This document shows, in pieces, positions 30,481 to 42,870 of a DNA stretch of 64,000 nucleotides. The notes beneath the pieces were generated by a model, which worked only from the letters and a program-made list of their open reading frames with translations, was not told the origin of the DNA and searched no databases. Made by a program: the position numbers and the translations under genes. The stretch is from Sipunculus nudus (taxonomy: Eukaryota > Annelida > Sipuncula > Golfingiida > Sipunculidae): positions 41,774,527 to 41,838,526 of the forward strand of contig CM049308.1 of assembly GCA_026874595.1 (NCBI GenBank), written 5' to 3'. The first letter of the stretch is position 1. Every line of letters begins with the position of its first letter.

Positions 30481-31680
30481 TGTACCTAATTTTAGGATTT
30501 ATTATACAGTACTGTATTATTTATTCCAAAAATTCACAACATTTCTTGATACGGGCCATTTGACCATTGCGGTCAATGTTTTCTTTAGGGCAATATTCGA
30601 AGTTCAAGGATTTAAAGACGCTTTAATATTTGAAGCGCAACTGTTTGCAAGTGAATATATTTATTCCTTGCTGTTACCTTTTAGTTGGCACCTTTATGAC
30701 AGGATGCAACCTTTGTATGTTTTATTTCTTTCTTGTTCATATGTCAATTTCAGAGGTGCAGAAACTGGTTAATTTAGAAGAATATTATTATTAAAATAGA
30801 CAACATGCATAAATTAATATTCTTTCACAAAATAGTTCATAATTATTCTAGGTTTTTGTATCCTAGGGAATGCAAGATGGTTCCTAATTCCAGGAACCGG
30901 TGTTCGTGGATTTTGTTCGTGTCCCACCAGTAGGTCCTCTTGCAGTGCTTACAGAGTATTTGATCAGATGCTGGTATGTTCTGTTCAAATCCCACCACTA
31001 AGCTTCTTGCAGTGCAAACAGTGTTTCACTTGTTCTATCAGCAGGTCCACTGGATGACTCTCTTCATTACATTTGAATAGTCAAAGAACAGCACCATTTT
31101 TCTTTAGGCTAAAATATATTCCTAGAAGTGAAACCCTGTTCGCCTGAGAGAAGAATACTTAGACGTTCGATTATTGTTAGCCCGTAAGCCATTATTGTTA
31201 GCCATGTAAATAAAATTCCACATGCGCCTGCACTTCCTGATAGAAAAGTACATTTCAGGCACCTTAATTTCACTTGTGGGGAAAGGAAAAGGGGTCTAAT
31301 CCCATTGTGGCTAAAAATATGTGTAGCAACATCTACAAAGTGTCTTCATTACAGCACAAATTTCTCCATTCTCAATAAGACCTCTTATTTGAAGGCTGCC
31401 ATCTATGTCGAAGTCTTGTCAAAGATTATACGACTTGTACGACAGGCCTCTCCTGTCAAGGAGCTTAAGCATCCATCAAATGCATTGAACACTTTGGCAT
31501 GAAAGCAGGGCCTCTCTCATCCCAGATGTCTGTATTTTTAGAGACATTTTACACTTCGCACATTACTTGCTATTTCTTTTATGTACGCTTGAGGGCTTCT
31601 GAAGTTTATGACCATGGAATGGTGTAGATTACACACCCATCATTTAACAAAAATTATGTAAATCCTAAACAGGAGCGACC
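30481..31680. other. Non-coding stretch, no gene recognised
   Basis: Short open frames (30560-30772, 31305-31502) have no motif. Parts may be remnants of the hAT relic to the left, but I cannot show it. Confidence 0.4.
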
Positions 31681-33430
31681 AATTGGTCATAGCGTCAAAT
31701 CGACCCTCTGGCATTACGACCAGATTACTAGCGCCAGAGTGTCATTACATCTATGTCTGAGGAACGCATTAATGAAGATGCAAATATTTTCGTCGTTTTC
31801 GACAATGCTTCATGGCCTAAAGGTAAACTGTCAATCAACATAAACCAGACCAATCGTTAGCATTTTTTTGTGTACTTTCTAATAATACCAAACATTAGCG
31901 AGAAAAGTTCCGTTTTAACCCAGCACATTGGTAATCCCCTCGGCATGTTTGTTGAATTTATGACCACATGAACACAAGCATGGCTCGCACGGGTTACAGG
32001 ACGCGGGCAGCTTGTAGGCGATACAGGAAATGACCCGTGTCCATGGAGACGGTGTTTCTGTTTGGGTTTTGAGCTCACATGTATACTATTGTGTAAATTC
32101 ATTATTTTTAGCATAGTATTGAGATTATGGGCCGTTTACCACGATATGAATGCAACCTGATGCAAGACCACTGCCATACGTTCCTAGATATAACTTGTAT
32201 TACGACTCTAGTAGGCTTAATTACCAGCCCAATTATCCGGTTGCCTACTGAGTCGGGTTGTCACGGCTACATGGGTCACGGTTCAAACCTATCTATCCCT
32301 TTTTTCAATAATGTTTGTTCTTTTATATGCAGTGTATACATATGATTTTATGTATTTATGAAAATGAGGTGCCACTGATGTGCGGCAATGTAGTCTGCAC
32401 TGCGTATCTAAACTGTGATAAAACTTTATTGTAAAATAATACTCATTAGCATGACATTTGTATTTTGATAATATATCTGGTTTCCTTTACCAGATATCAG
32501 CAGCAATGAGACTGAGAGGGTGTAATGTGAGAGGGTGTAATGTGAAATTTCCTTATGTAAAAGTTCAGGGATTTCTTCAGGTTGAAATGAGAATACCATC
32601 GGTAAAGCCTCAGACCCCTTAAGGGTGAATTAAGTTTATATAAACATGTTCTGCTAAACTACGCTAGAACTCATCCATCAAAATAAAAACACGCACACAT
32701 TTAAAAATGTAAACAGTTTATTTTCACTCGAGGCTTCTTTGACTTAATTTTTAAAAATGATATAAAACAAAATAAAGAAAAAAAATACTTTCAACCTTGA
32801 TGATATTAAATTAATAAAGGAATTCAGTCGAACAGGCCGACACGGACTGGTTTTCGTGGTATTAGTTAAATTCAGTTCCTCGACTTTATTATCGACTATA
32901 GCTGTATCGCACCGGACGTTGAATCCTCCCAATGAGCGATGGTATAAAGTTGATGGTGCACCATATAAATATAGTGTGAATACGGAAAGAAAATAAAAAA
33001 AAAATTGCAAAGACCTCGAGACATACCTTCAGTGTCAGCCCCCTGAATGGGTAAATCTAAATTTGACCTTTGTAAGGTCGAACTGAATAGTTACGGGTTT
33101 AAATACCTACTAGTACAAGTTCGTCGACCTCGATACCGTCAACCAGCAAATTTTATCTTCACGGTCCCTATCGGCAAATACACGTGCAACTGTTACTTGT
33201 GCTTTAACGGCCAATTAGATATGGTGCGGGCATGGTTTCTTTATATACCAGAAATTCATATGGTTTCTTTCTCTGTGAATCTTTTTTAATGATATTTGTA
33301 TATCTTCATGTCCTGTGGAGTGTAGCGTCATATCGACCATCTGGCATTACGACCAGCTTACTAGCGCAGGCCGAGTAGGCTTACCAGCCTAATTATCCGA
33401 TTGCCTACTGAGTCGGGTTGTCATGGCTAT
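31681..33430. repeat. Region with duplicated blocks
   Basis: Two shared blocks recur: ATCGACC.TCTGGCATTACG at about 31695-31725 and again at 33330-33352, and GCCTACTGAGTCGGGTTGTC near 32242-32262 and 33402-33421. At 33340-33430 the two blocks are adjacent, while on the left they are about 500 bp apart, as if an insertion separated them. No coding capacity. Confidence 0.5.
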
Positions 33431-33879
33431 GTGGAGTGCCTCAGTCATTAAATATAAAATTGTCGCATAATATATTTATCATTTGGCAACAATCATGTTT
33501 TCATAGATTGAATCCATTTTTTTAAATCATATCTTTCATAGGGTTTACCGTATTTTCATTTAGTTTAATCAGGGATGGGGTAACCTAAGAAAGCATTCAT
33601 ACGTTAATTAATCGATGAAACCTTGACACAATGGACCTGAAGGATAACACAGTGGCAAGCACATTTATAACATTTTACGCAGTGGCTTCAAGTTTGTGTG
33701 TATGTGTGTGTGGGGGGGGGGCGTGGTTGTGGTATACGGAGTAACTCTTTTTGTAAACCTTGATGTATATTTATATTTTTATACAAGTCTATATATAAAC
33801 AATTTTACAATTTGTTTACTTATATAGCGAACATTTCAGCAGTTTATGCTAAAATAGCATAACCATTTTCACATGACGC
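33431..33879. other. Non-coding gap with G-run
   Basis: Contains a GTGTGTGTG tract followed by a run of G (33695-33722). Nothing else is seen. Confidence 0.5.
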
Positions 33880-36400
33880 TTCATATTATCGTGTCCATTA
33901 AAACAGATTCAATAAAACAGTAGTTTTTTTAATTCATCATAGTCATTTACAGTTCTTAAATAATCCAGAACTCCATTCCATAGGCATGGACTTGCTACAC
34001 TGAACGACTGATTTGCAAAGGGGTTTGATCTTATAAAAGGAATCTCTAGCACATTTTCTGACTTACTGGAATGCATACCAGTGCGCCTGACTTTACGCCT
34101 GATTATTAGACTTGTAAGATAATTTTAAGAGGAACATTTCTGATAAACATTCAGAATTAAAATGTTATAGATTATTATCTGCCTAACGGGCAGCTAATGG
34201 AGTTCTTATAAAGCTTTACTAGAACTATCATACTTTATTGAGTAATATATATGCTTGGCTGTCATATTTTGAATAAGTTGAAGTTTGTTTATATCAAAAT
34301 CAGGCAATCCTATGTAAAGAGCATTTGCGTAGTCTAGGTGCGGGAGAATGAGACCAAAAGCCAAATCCGTAGCACTTTGTTTCGTTTGGACACAACGGAT
34401 CTGCTTTAGTCAATAGAAGTTTCCCATTCCTACTTTGCATTTACGTGACATTTGGTTCTTGAAATTAAGGTTTTCGCCCCCTCAAACTCCAAGGTATTTG
34501 GTGCAATGATACCTATCAATAAGATCTACATTCACATCAATTTTACTTGAGCTTATTTTCTGTAGTTGCTGCCTTGACCCAACTATTAGAAATTTAGTTT
34601 TTATAGAGTTCATACGAAGTCAGTTTCCATAAACATACGTATTTATGTTTCTTAAACACTGTTGTAACTGAGCTATGACTCGATACTCCTCGTCTCTGGA
34701 TCTTGCCTTAAATGAAGCTTTTAATGCATGGTCGTCATCCGTGGATGACAATACCGGCTGGAACCGAATCCTGCATGGTACTTGCTTAAGCACTGTAAAG
34801 GATTAGTCCTGAACACGAACATTGTGGGACTGAGAAGTCCACCTGCTGATCGACAGATCAGATTGGTCTCTCCCACTTTAACTTAAAAAAAAACGTGGGT
34901 TCAGATAATTACGAAACCAGTCTAGCGCCACATCGGTTATGCCAAAACTAGCCTTTCGCACTGATAGAAAGAAGCTGGTCTACTGTATCAAGCGCAGCAG
35001 ACAAATCTATGGCTACAACTGCAGTAACTTTCTGATGCTCCATCAAAATTAACATATCATTCACAAATTTTACCAACAAAGTTTCGCAACTATATTTCTT
35101 CCGGTAAGCTGATTGATAGTCTGGTAATAGATGGCAAGTACCACAATGTTGGTTAATCTGATGAAGCATACATTTTCTCCACCAATTTCGAAAAGATTGG
35201 TAGATTACTAACCGGACAGTAATTACGAGGTGTTAATTCTAAACCTTGCTTCTCCAGGAGAAGACGTACTATGGCAGTTTTCCAATCGATTGCGAACTGA
35301 CCAGTTCCTTACGAAAGACTCACCACTTTAGTTGAGTAGTTATTAACCCATGTTGTTTTAATAACTTAGTGGGTATACAATCACTTTCATATGACTTTAA
35401 TGGCATGGATTTTATAATAGATTCAACTTTGTCCTCACGCATGTATCTGAACCTACTAAATTCTGGTGTTTCTTACTCCTTGGACAATACGGATTAAATA
35501 CTTGGCCCAGGGTATGACCATGATAATGAGTTCCAAAATCCATACGAGTACAAATCCCATGGCATCCATTATTGAATAAAATAGGATTGCATCCGAATCC
35601 TAAGTTTCAAAGTTAAAATTTATATCCCCTGCTATAAAGTAAGTTCTGATACGCAGGAACGAGATCTGTAATGTTCTGTAATTTCATCTACGATGGCTGC
35701 ATTGGTGGCATTGTTCCTTACCGAATAAGGAGGATGGTACACAATAAGAACATTTACGGTAACAGTCTGTTTTAAATTGCATGAACACAACATAATGTAT
35801 CAATGCATGAACACAACATAATGTAATAATAAGTAGTCTTGTTGGCCTTATAAACAAGAGTCGACTGTATTTGATCTTTACATATTACGGCGATATTACC
35901 TCCTCCTGTTTTACTACATCTATTTGCTACTTTGACAATAACCGTCTCTATTAAACAAGCTGCATTCAACCCATGCAACATCACTCTCTGATAACCAGGT
36001 TTCAGTGATTAATGCAATGTCTAAATTTTCACAATTCAAGTAATTATGCAGTTTGATTGATGAATATTAAGTACAGCAATTTTAATGTTATTGTTCTTCG
36101 AATCATGGTAATCTTTCAATAAGAGGTATTTGAATTAGATTTTTGAAATCTACCGACCTATTAGGACAGGGTTGTTGATTTTTACGACCTCCTTTCTTAT
36201 TTCTTCTTCTTTTTTTTGATATTTTGAGTTTCTGTACTATCCAACAAATTTCAGGGTTCAGCGTTCTTAATGAATGGTTTTGATACACTCTTTCCCTAAT
36301 AGCAATCAATTGAGCAGGTGTATATCGACGATATTGACAAACGGGCACGGTGACCGTCTCTGTTGACACCCTTTTATCGCTCAGTTACGAAAATAAACAT
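33880..36400 (-). pseudogene. Decayed non-LTR retrotransposon (Jockey/CR1-like), endonuclease plus RT relic
   Basis: Minus-strand pieces in correct 5'-to-3' order with many stops and shifts. 36369-36180 has a basic start ending SKKRRRNKKGGRK. 36060-35450 is the endonuclease region with IALITETWLSESDVAW and VLIVYHPPYS. 35169-34948 is RT with LLPDYQSAYRKKYSCETLLVK and VVAIDLSAALDTVD (motif A). 34770-34300 is the RT C-terminus with KTKFLIVGSRQQLQ, KYLGV, LILPHLDYANALYIGLP and KLQLIQN. 34020-33930 holds the terminal block SFSVASPCLWNGVLDYLRT. A 47-bp region near 35783-35824 is a tandem duplication. Dead and old. Confidence 0.7.
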
Positions 36401-36665
36401 GTTTGCCAAGACCAAAGTCAACCAGATCACACCAAAACATTAATTTTTTTTAATCCACGCATGCTGATAGCTGTCTCCTACAAAAATTACGTTCCTTGTT
36501 AGCAGTTCTATGTCGAAATCTTCGAAATAAAACAGGTCAATTAAGCCTTTGTGTCGCCTCATGCAGCGCCAACTAGCCATTATGCCGTTTTTGGGAAATT
36601 TTCCAAGTCTGACAAGAGGAGTTGAGTATTCTCTGCATTGTCTAATGTTGTATTTACCTGCTGAG

Positions 36666-37013
36666 GGGTTGTCATGCTGTACGTCTGGTTTGAAGGGCTG
36701 TCATGCTGTACGTCTGGTTTGAAGGGTTGTCATGCTGTACGTCTGGTTTGAAGGGTTGTAATGCTGTACGTCTGGTTTGAAGGGTTGTCATGCTGTACGT
36801 CTGGTTTGAAGGGTTGTCATGCTGTACGTCTGGTTTGAAGGGTTGTCATGCTGTACGTCTGGTTTGAAGGGTTGTCATGCTGTACGTCTGGTTTGAAGGG
36901 TTGTCATGCTGTACGTCTGGTTTTAAGGGTTGTCATGCTGTACGTCTGGTTTGAAGGGTTATCATGCTGTACGTCTGAGTTGAAGGGTTGTCATGCCGCA
37001 CGTTTGATTTGAG
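36666..37013. repeat. 29-bp minisatellite, 12 copies
   Basis: CATGCTGTACGTCTGGTTTG recurs every 29 bp from 36673 to 36992 (12 units). The first ten or so are nearly identical and the last two diverge. No spacers, so not CRISPR-like. Confidence 0.92.
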
Positions 37014-37153
37014 ATCTGGAAGAGTTAGGGTTGACGGGAACGTTTTTACACAGATCTATATATGTGCAACATAAATGAATTTGAGATCTGTAACAGCTTG
37101 GGTAGCAAGGATCCCGAATGCACTGTCCAGTACCTTTTCTCAAACACTTTGAT

Positions 37154-37209
<56 letters not shown>

Positions 37210-37385
37210 CTGTTTGCGAGTTCTAGAAGAGGTAGGGATGACTGGAGCTTTACATACAAATCCCTTTGTGAAACTGTTTGTTGGATCCAGAAGAGCTAGG
37301 GTTGACTGGAGTTTTTTTTTCTGGAGCTAACTTGAGCTGCAATCCTATATGTGAAACAATCTCTCTCCCTTACGGCGCGAAGTCG

Positions 37386-37442
<57 letters not shown>

Positions 37443-38091
37443 TTATATACTTAAATAAATTTGAGATATTGCAACCAAGTATACAAGAAAGTCTCTCAGT
37501 ATAATTATTTATATATTTTATTACCAGTATATACATCGTGCTTTCTAAAGAGACCCTCTTCTTGTTCTACCTGTCTGACAATTTGAGTGTTTTGATTAAG
37601 AATGAAGATTTATTCTTGGTATTATTTATTTGAGTAACTCAGACCTCAGAATCGTGGTGAAATTCCGACGTTTTCTTTTTTCTTGTTCTCAGTGTTTTTT
37701 TTATTTTATTTTTAACAATGAAATACTGGTCCTCTTTAGGCCCATAAGGTACCTCGTCTTGAACATTTTGAGGGAGAATCAAATGCTGAATCCTCACTTC
37801 ATGATCTAATGAATCTTTAAAGAGGGTACCTGTCGATTTGCTTTTTACCTAGAGTAAATTTAACTTGTTTAGTTATCCTTTAAGGCTTGGACATCGCCGC
37901 AGATATATTACCTTGGTTTCCCAGGGTTTCATCCATTTTTTCCCCAGAAATGATCTAGTTATACACTTGGTGATGATTCAGGCTGGGGGGCATCAGCAAA
38001 ATACGTAAAGGGGACACGGCGTCTGAAATTTTAGGTTGCTGGGAAGAAGGGAAAACAAACACGCGGAAAGGTGTACTTTTCTTAGTTTTTT
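37014..38091. other. Non-coding region with two (TA)n microsatellites
   Basis: (TA)n at 37156-37204 and 37388-37439, each next to a diverged AGATCTG.AAGAG.TAGGGT.GAC.GGA block (37012, 37225, 37285), so the microsatellites sit within a small tandem repeat. No gene. Confidence 0.6.
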
Positions 38092-39340
38092 TAGCTCAGC
38101 TGACTGAAAGTCATCTCAGCTATAGCGATCACCCTTCGTCCGTCGTCCGTCCGTTAACAGGGCACAAATCGTAACCGCTGGACCTAGAATCTTCTCGCTT
38201 AACATCCAGGAAGGTCCATGAAAAATCTCCTTGAAAACCTGAAATAAGGTCTCTGTTACCCTTATATCCTTCGAGCTATGGCGCTCAAAAGTACCCCCCA
38301 GAATAATGCAAAATTTGATACAAAAGCTCAAGTATCTGAATAACCACTGCATTGATCACCATGATTCTTTGCATGAATATTGATCATGGGATGTTCCATC
38401 ACTTCCTGCAGACTGGTGGTGCCACCTGTATTTTTTCCAATTTTTTCTCTTTTATCTCTTTTTTTTCTGATCTGCAATGAAACTGTCATCTGTTAACAGG
38501 GCACCAATCGTAACCACTGGACCTGGATTCTTTAAACTTAACATCCAGGGAGGTCTATGAAAAATCTCCTTGAAAATTTAAAATTAGGTCTCTGTTACCC
38601 ATATCCTTTGAGCTATGGGGCTCCGAAGAACCCCTCAGAATAATGCAAAATTTGATACAAAAGCTCAAGTATCTGAATAACTACTGCATTGATCACCATG
38701 ATTCTTTGCATGAATATTGATCATGGCATGTTCCATCACTTCCTGCAGACTGGTGGCGCCACCTGTATTTTTTCCAATTTTTTTCGAATTTTTTTCTCTT
38801 TTTTTCAGATCTGCAATGAAACTGTCATCTGTTAACAGGGCACAAATCGTAACCACTGGACCTGGAATCTTCAAACGTAATATCCAGGGAGGTCCATGAA
38901 AAATCTCCTTGAAAACCTGAAATTTGGTCTCTGTTACCCATATCCTTGGAGCTATGGTGCTCCAAAGTACCCCCCAGAATAATGCAAAATTTGATACAAA
39001 AGCTCAAGTATCTGAATAACTACTGCATTGATCACCATGATTCCTTGCATGAATATTGATCATGGGATGTTCCATCACTTCCTGCAGACTGGTGGTGCCA
39101 CCTGTATTTTTTTGAACATTACAAATTTTTTTCTCTTTTTTTTTCAGACCTCTATGAAACTCTGATCTGTTAATAGGGCACAAATCGTAACCACTGGACC
39201 TGGAATCTTCAATCTTGATATCCTGGGAGGTCCATGAAAAGTCTCCTTAAAAACCTGAAATTAGGTCTCTGTTACCCATATCCTTGGAGCTATGGAGCTC
39301 CAAAGTACCCCCAGAATAATGCAAAATTTGATACAAAAGC
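38092..39340 (+). repeat. 337-bp satellite array A (~3.5 units) of a Helentron-like element
   Basis: Starts TTTTTAGCTCAGCTGACTGA (hairpin AGCTCAG...CTGAGCT in the array B copy) and a CCGTCGTCCGTCCG microsatellite, then units in which CTGGTGG[CT]GCCACCTGTAT occurs at 38413, 38750 and 39089 (337 and 339 bp apart). It ends where the inverted repeat starts at 39341. Same family as 61071-64000. Open frames inside repeat with the unit and are not genes. Confidence 0.85.
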
Positions 39341-39732
39341 TAGTGATAGCGACACATGCCCTCAGACAGGAAAACAAGTGGCCCATGGGCCATGACGCTC
39401 AGCTGAATTCAAGGAATGTTGAACAATGAGCAAAATGACTGCCAGAGTGCTAACAAATCATGAATTTTGTGAAGAGTCCTTAGAAATGGGTTTCAGTGGG
39501 CTTTTGGACAGATGACAACTTCATTTGAAGGTCTCATAAATAGAAAAAAATGCGTAAAAATTTGATAAAATAAAGCACCAGTCTGCAGGAACTAATGAAA
39601 CACTCCATGATCAATATTTATCCAAAGAATCATGGCTATCAAGGCATTGTTCAACATTCCTTGAATTCAGCTGAGCGTCATGGCCCATGGGCCACTTGTT
39701 TTCCTGTCTGAGGGCATGTGTCGCTATCACTA
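39341..39732. repeat. Perfect 88-bp inverted repeat, 216-bp loop
   Basis: Arms 39341-39428 and 39645-39732 are exact reverse complements. Each includes the internal palindrome TGGCCCATGGGCCA and GCTCAGCTGAATTC. The loop's right half is an inverted, diverged piece of the 337-bp unit (CACCAGTCTGCAGGAAC...). The left arm looks like the 3' terminus of the array-A element; the right arm is the same terminus in opposite orientation. Confidence 0.9.
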
Positions 39733-40177
39733 TCTACAACAATGCTACATTCAGTTACTGTTTGTCTCTGGCATAGCGGAACAAAATGGTTTGGGATGAA
39801 TTTTGACTTGCTCTTGAAGATTTCAATTTGGTCCACATTATAGTGACACTACGTGCTTTCTTATGCTGACGCTACGCCCATACACTAGTCTACCATGGGA
39901 TTCGGTAGCCAGTTGATTTTTCGATGCTGTGGATAATATGACCTCAGTTGTACTTGTTTCACTGCGCTTAGGGTAAACTTGTGAACCTTGCAAGCACAAT
40001 CACCATATGTGTGTGTTTCTCTTACAAGTGTAAGAGACATACAATCTTATAGTCATTTGATATGTCCACAAATTTCCTGTGGTCTAAAAAGGCCTGTGGT
40101 CTAAAATCTCTAGGATTGTTTACAGCCGTGCCTACCTTGTAAGTGGCCAACAACTTTTCTCTCCGTCCGGGCCTGGT
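39733..40177. other. Non-coding gap
   Basis: No gene or repeat recognised. Confidence 0.5.
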
Positions 40178-41095
40178 TGTAACAAGCCGTTCTTTTTCAA
40201 TCTGTACACACAAAAAAAACAGGTTTAGGTATTGTTACATATGTCTGTTTTATTGTGAGCTGTTGACATGTCTCTTTTATTGTGCGTTGTTGACATTCTT
40301 CTTCGTGTTTGGCTCAAGCCCTGGCGTTGCTATGCTACAGTGTTCCTTGTTCTAGCTGGCCGGTTGCGGCCCACAGCGGTCATGCTAGTCTGGGGCTTTC
40401 TCGCCTGGCCAAGCCGGGCCGGCTCACATGTGAACCCTGATATGTAGAAACACAGCGATGTTGTTCTAGATGTTTTCTGTAACGTGTGTACTGTTGGGTT
40501 CTTTGGATTGTTCGAGAAATGGAAAGTTCTCGGCTTGAGGTGAAAAGTTATATAAAGGGGCTGTTTTTTTTAGAGCCGAGAGGGAAGAGAGAGGAGAGAA
40601 ATATTCCAGCGGACAGCGTGTAAGTCAGTTGTGGCCCTTTTCCGATAAGTGCGGCAGTTATAGGTTTTCTTCTAACTTTGTGACGGATCTTATATAGTCT
40701 TCAGTTTGCTTTTGGGATTACAACGGATTGATTTTGTGAATGTACTGGACTGTTATTCTCTGAGAAGGTTTATGTGAACTGTTCATCCGGGTTGTACGTT
40801 ATAAAGGAATTGTTGTCGTTGTGACAGTGGTGGTATCCAGGTACTGTACACTTTACTTGTATTGATTAACTGTTGTACTGTTCTAAAACTATATAATTGT
40901 ATTGATTTAGTGTATTGTAATGTTAGGGTTGTTTTTTTAGAATAAATTATAATTATTTGTTAACAAAAAACACCGACTTCTTTATTCATTCCCATAGACA
41001 TTTCACGCTGCCTATTGTTACAGGATCTGATTTTTTTATCTCCATTACCAAATTTATGTTCATCACGCATACGTGATCTGTTCCGTAATAATATA
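40178..41095 (+). mobile_element. LTR-like repeat, copy B
   Basis: TGTAACAAGC (40178) to TGTTACA (41016-41022) gives an 845-bp segment with inverted TGTAACA/TGTTACA ends, typical of Gypsy LTRs. TATATAAAGG at 40549 precedes GAGAGAAATATTCCAGCG; GAATAAATT near 40940 may be a poly(A) signal. About 70 bp after 41022 are also shared with copy A, suggesting internal sequence. No PBS or coding region recognised and no target duplication found. Confidence 0.5.
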
Positions 41096-41444
41096 ACTAT
41101 GATAATTTGTTAATGCATTTCTTCATCATCGTTCAATACATTTATTATAATGTTCACATAAGAACTGGTACGAAGTAGGGAATAACAATTAAAATGATAA
41201 TGTGATCACATGCAGTAAACCGAGGAAATATCACAGAACTGACAAACGAGAAGCAAAAATGACACGTACATGTTTATAAACAGTTGGTAAAACTCAAGCG
41301 ACTTGAAGTGATATATGCTTCTCTCGCTGTTCGTTATTTATAAATGTGACATGTTTAGATAACACACACACACACACATTATATATATTGCATTATATAT
41401 ATATATATATATATATTGCAGATGAGCTTAATCACCTACCTTTA
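41096..41444. other. Non-coding gap with (CA)n and (TA)n
   Basis: Short (CA)n at 41362-41378 and (TA)n at about 41394-41416. No gene. Confidence 0.55.
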
Positions 41445-41650
41445 TAAAGTTGCAGCTGTATCATACTGGTTCCCCTGAAAGGCGCACGACGGTGCCAGGA
41501 CTGCAGTTCTTTCTTGTCCATCGTGAGATATTCCATACGTGTCCATTTTCCGCATACAGAGCATTCAATCACATTATGATTACAGTTCAGTGAGCAAACG
41601 GAAAATGGGAATCGCTTTGGCCTAACCTTATTGTGAGGACAGAATGGGGC
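41445..41650 (-). pseudogene. Degenerate PHD-like zinc-finger exon
   Basis: A minus-strand open frame reads FPFSVCSLNCNHNVIECSVC, then GKWTRMEYLTMDKKELQSWH, and ends at AAAG before GTAGGTGAT (near 41444), a good splice donor. The spacing C-x3-C...C-x2-C-x2-W resembles PHD fingers of the kind carried by retroelement and host-like proteins in molluscs, but expected Cys/His positions are replaced (F for C near the start, R and Y where H and C are expected). Probably a decayed exon. Confidence 0.4.
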
Positions 41651-42085
41651 GGCTATGTGATAACTAGCCCCAAATGCTAAACTTTATATAGTAATGGATT
41701 TGAGAAGCCTTTCAACGGAATTAAACTGGATTTCTAGACACGCAGGGCCTAAAGGCGCTATATCAGGTTGATATATTACGCCTCAACTCCAGGAAACCAA
41801 ACCTTTGTAGGATGGTAAAGGTTTCCATCCCCGGCGCAGGCCTGGTAAAGATGGAAACCACTCGCCCCGAATTTTCCCTGTAATTAGCGACTCTGTACAT
41901 GCAGGGTATTTAATTTGTCATATATAATTAGGATTAAATCTGTTTAAAGAGAGATTACATTCAGGTTTAAGATTTCCACCCTCGTTTGTGCATACACCCA
42001 CACTCAATAATAATAAAATCTCTCTCTTTATAAAAATAAGTATCATCTTCACAATGGCATATAATTAAATATATATAAATATAAT

Positions 42086-42133
<48 letters not shown>

Positions 42134-42769
42134 AGGGTCGTCTTTTTTCCATAGGTTGGGGAGTTTATTGACGTACGTATTTCTGAAACTATTATGTATT
42201 TCAAAAACAATGACACGGTATGATTACAACAATAAAGACAAGCACACGATATGTATCCGTTACGGCACTAAAGATCACAGCCGTCCTTCTGCGAGGAGCT
42301 AACTGTTCTTATTTTTTCTTATCAAAAGCATATGTAAACAGCCTATGACGGTGTTTTTCACTTTTCATATCGTTTGATAAGCACTGATCAGTGGTGATAA
42401 GCTGCAAAGGTATCTGCCCCGTGGTATCCGTAATACTAGTCAACTCGATCCAGCTGCCTCTGGGGTAAAGTTGTTACAATGTTTCACCTGCCAGCAGTCT
42501 CTATCTGAGCAAAGACAACGCAAATAATTGTTTCTGGTCAGGAGACGGTCAAAAACATAGCAGTTGCAAAATATGAGTTCTGTTTCAACTCAGGAACACC
42601 GTATTTTGCTATACTCCCTACTCATTCGAATACATTCCCATCTGAGGCCCCGAATTACATGTTTCTCTCATAAACAGCTTATCTGATTTTATACTTTTTT
42701 ATTTTTTTCGACAAGCAGTTGTATAAACATATTGATTTTACATGGATTATACACATAGTTGTTAGAACT
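41651..42769. other. Non-coding stretch with (TA)n
   Basis: (TA)n at 42090-42127. No gene recognised. Confidence 0.5.
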
Positions 42770-42870
42770 TATCGAGGTTCTCTCCATGGCTGTGCTGGTG
42801 GCGTTCGGTAGTGTGTTGAGATGGAGAAAGCCGGACAACCCGGAGAAAACCACCGGCCTTTGACGGACCA
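42770..42870. repeat. SINE-like conserved block, copy 1
   Basis: GAGATGGAGAAAGCCGGACAACCCGGAGAAAACCACCGGCC-type sequence (about 42817-42858), diverged from a similar block at 57310-57350. It resembles the GGAGGAAGCCGG...CCCGGAGAAAACC block widespread in animal genomes. No ends defined. Confidence 0.4.

Noticed and set aside
36666-37013. CRISPR-like regular repeats (also 45050-45340)
   Set aside because: Units abut without unique spacers and the genome is eukaryotic; they are minisatellites.
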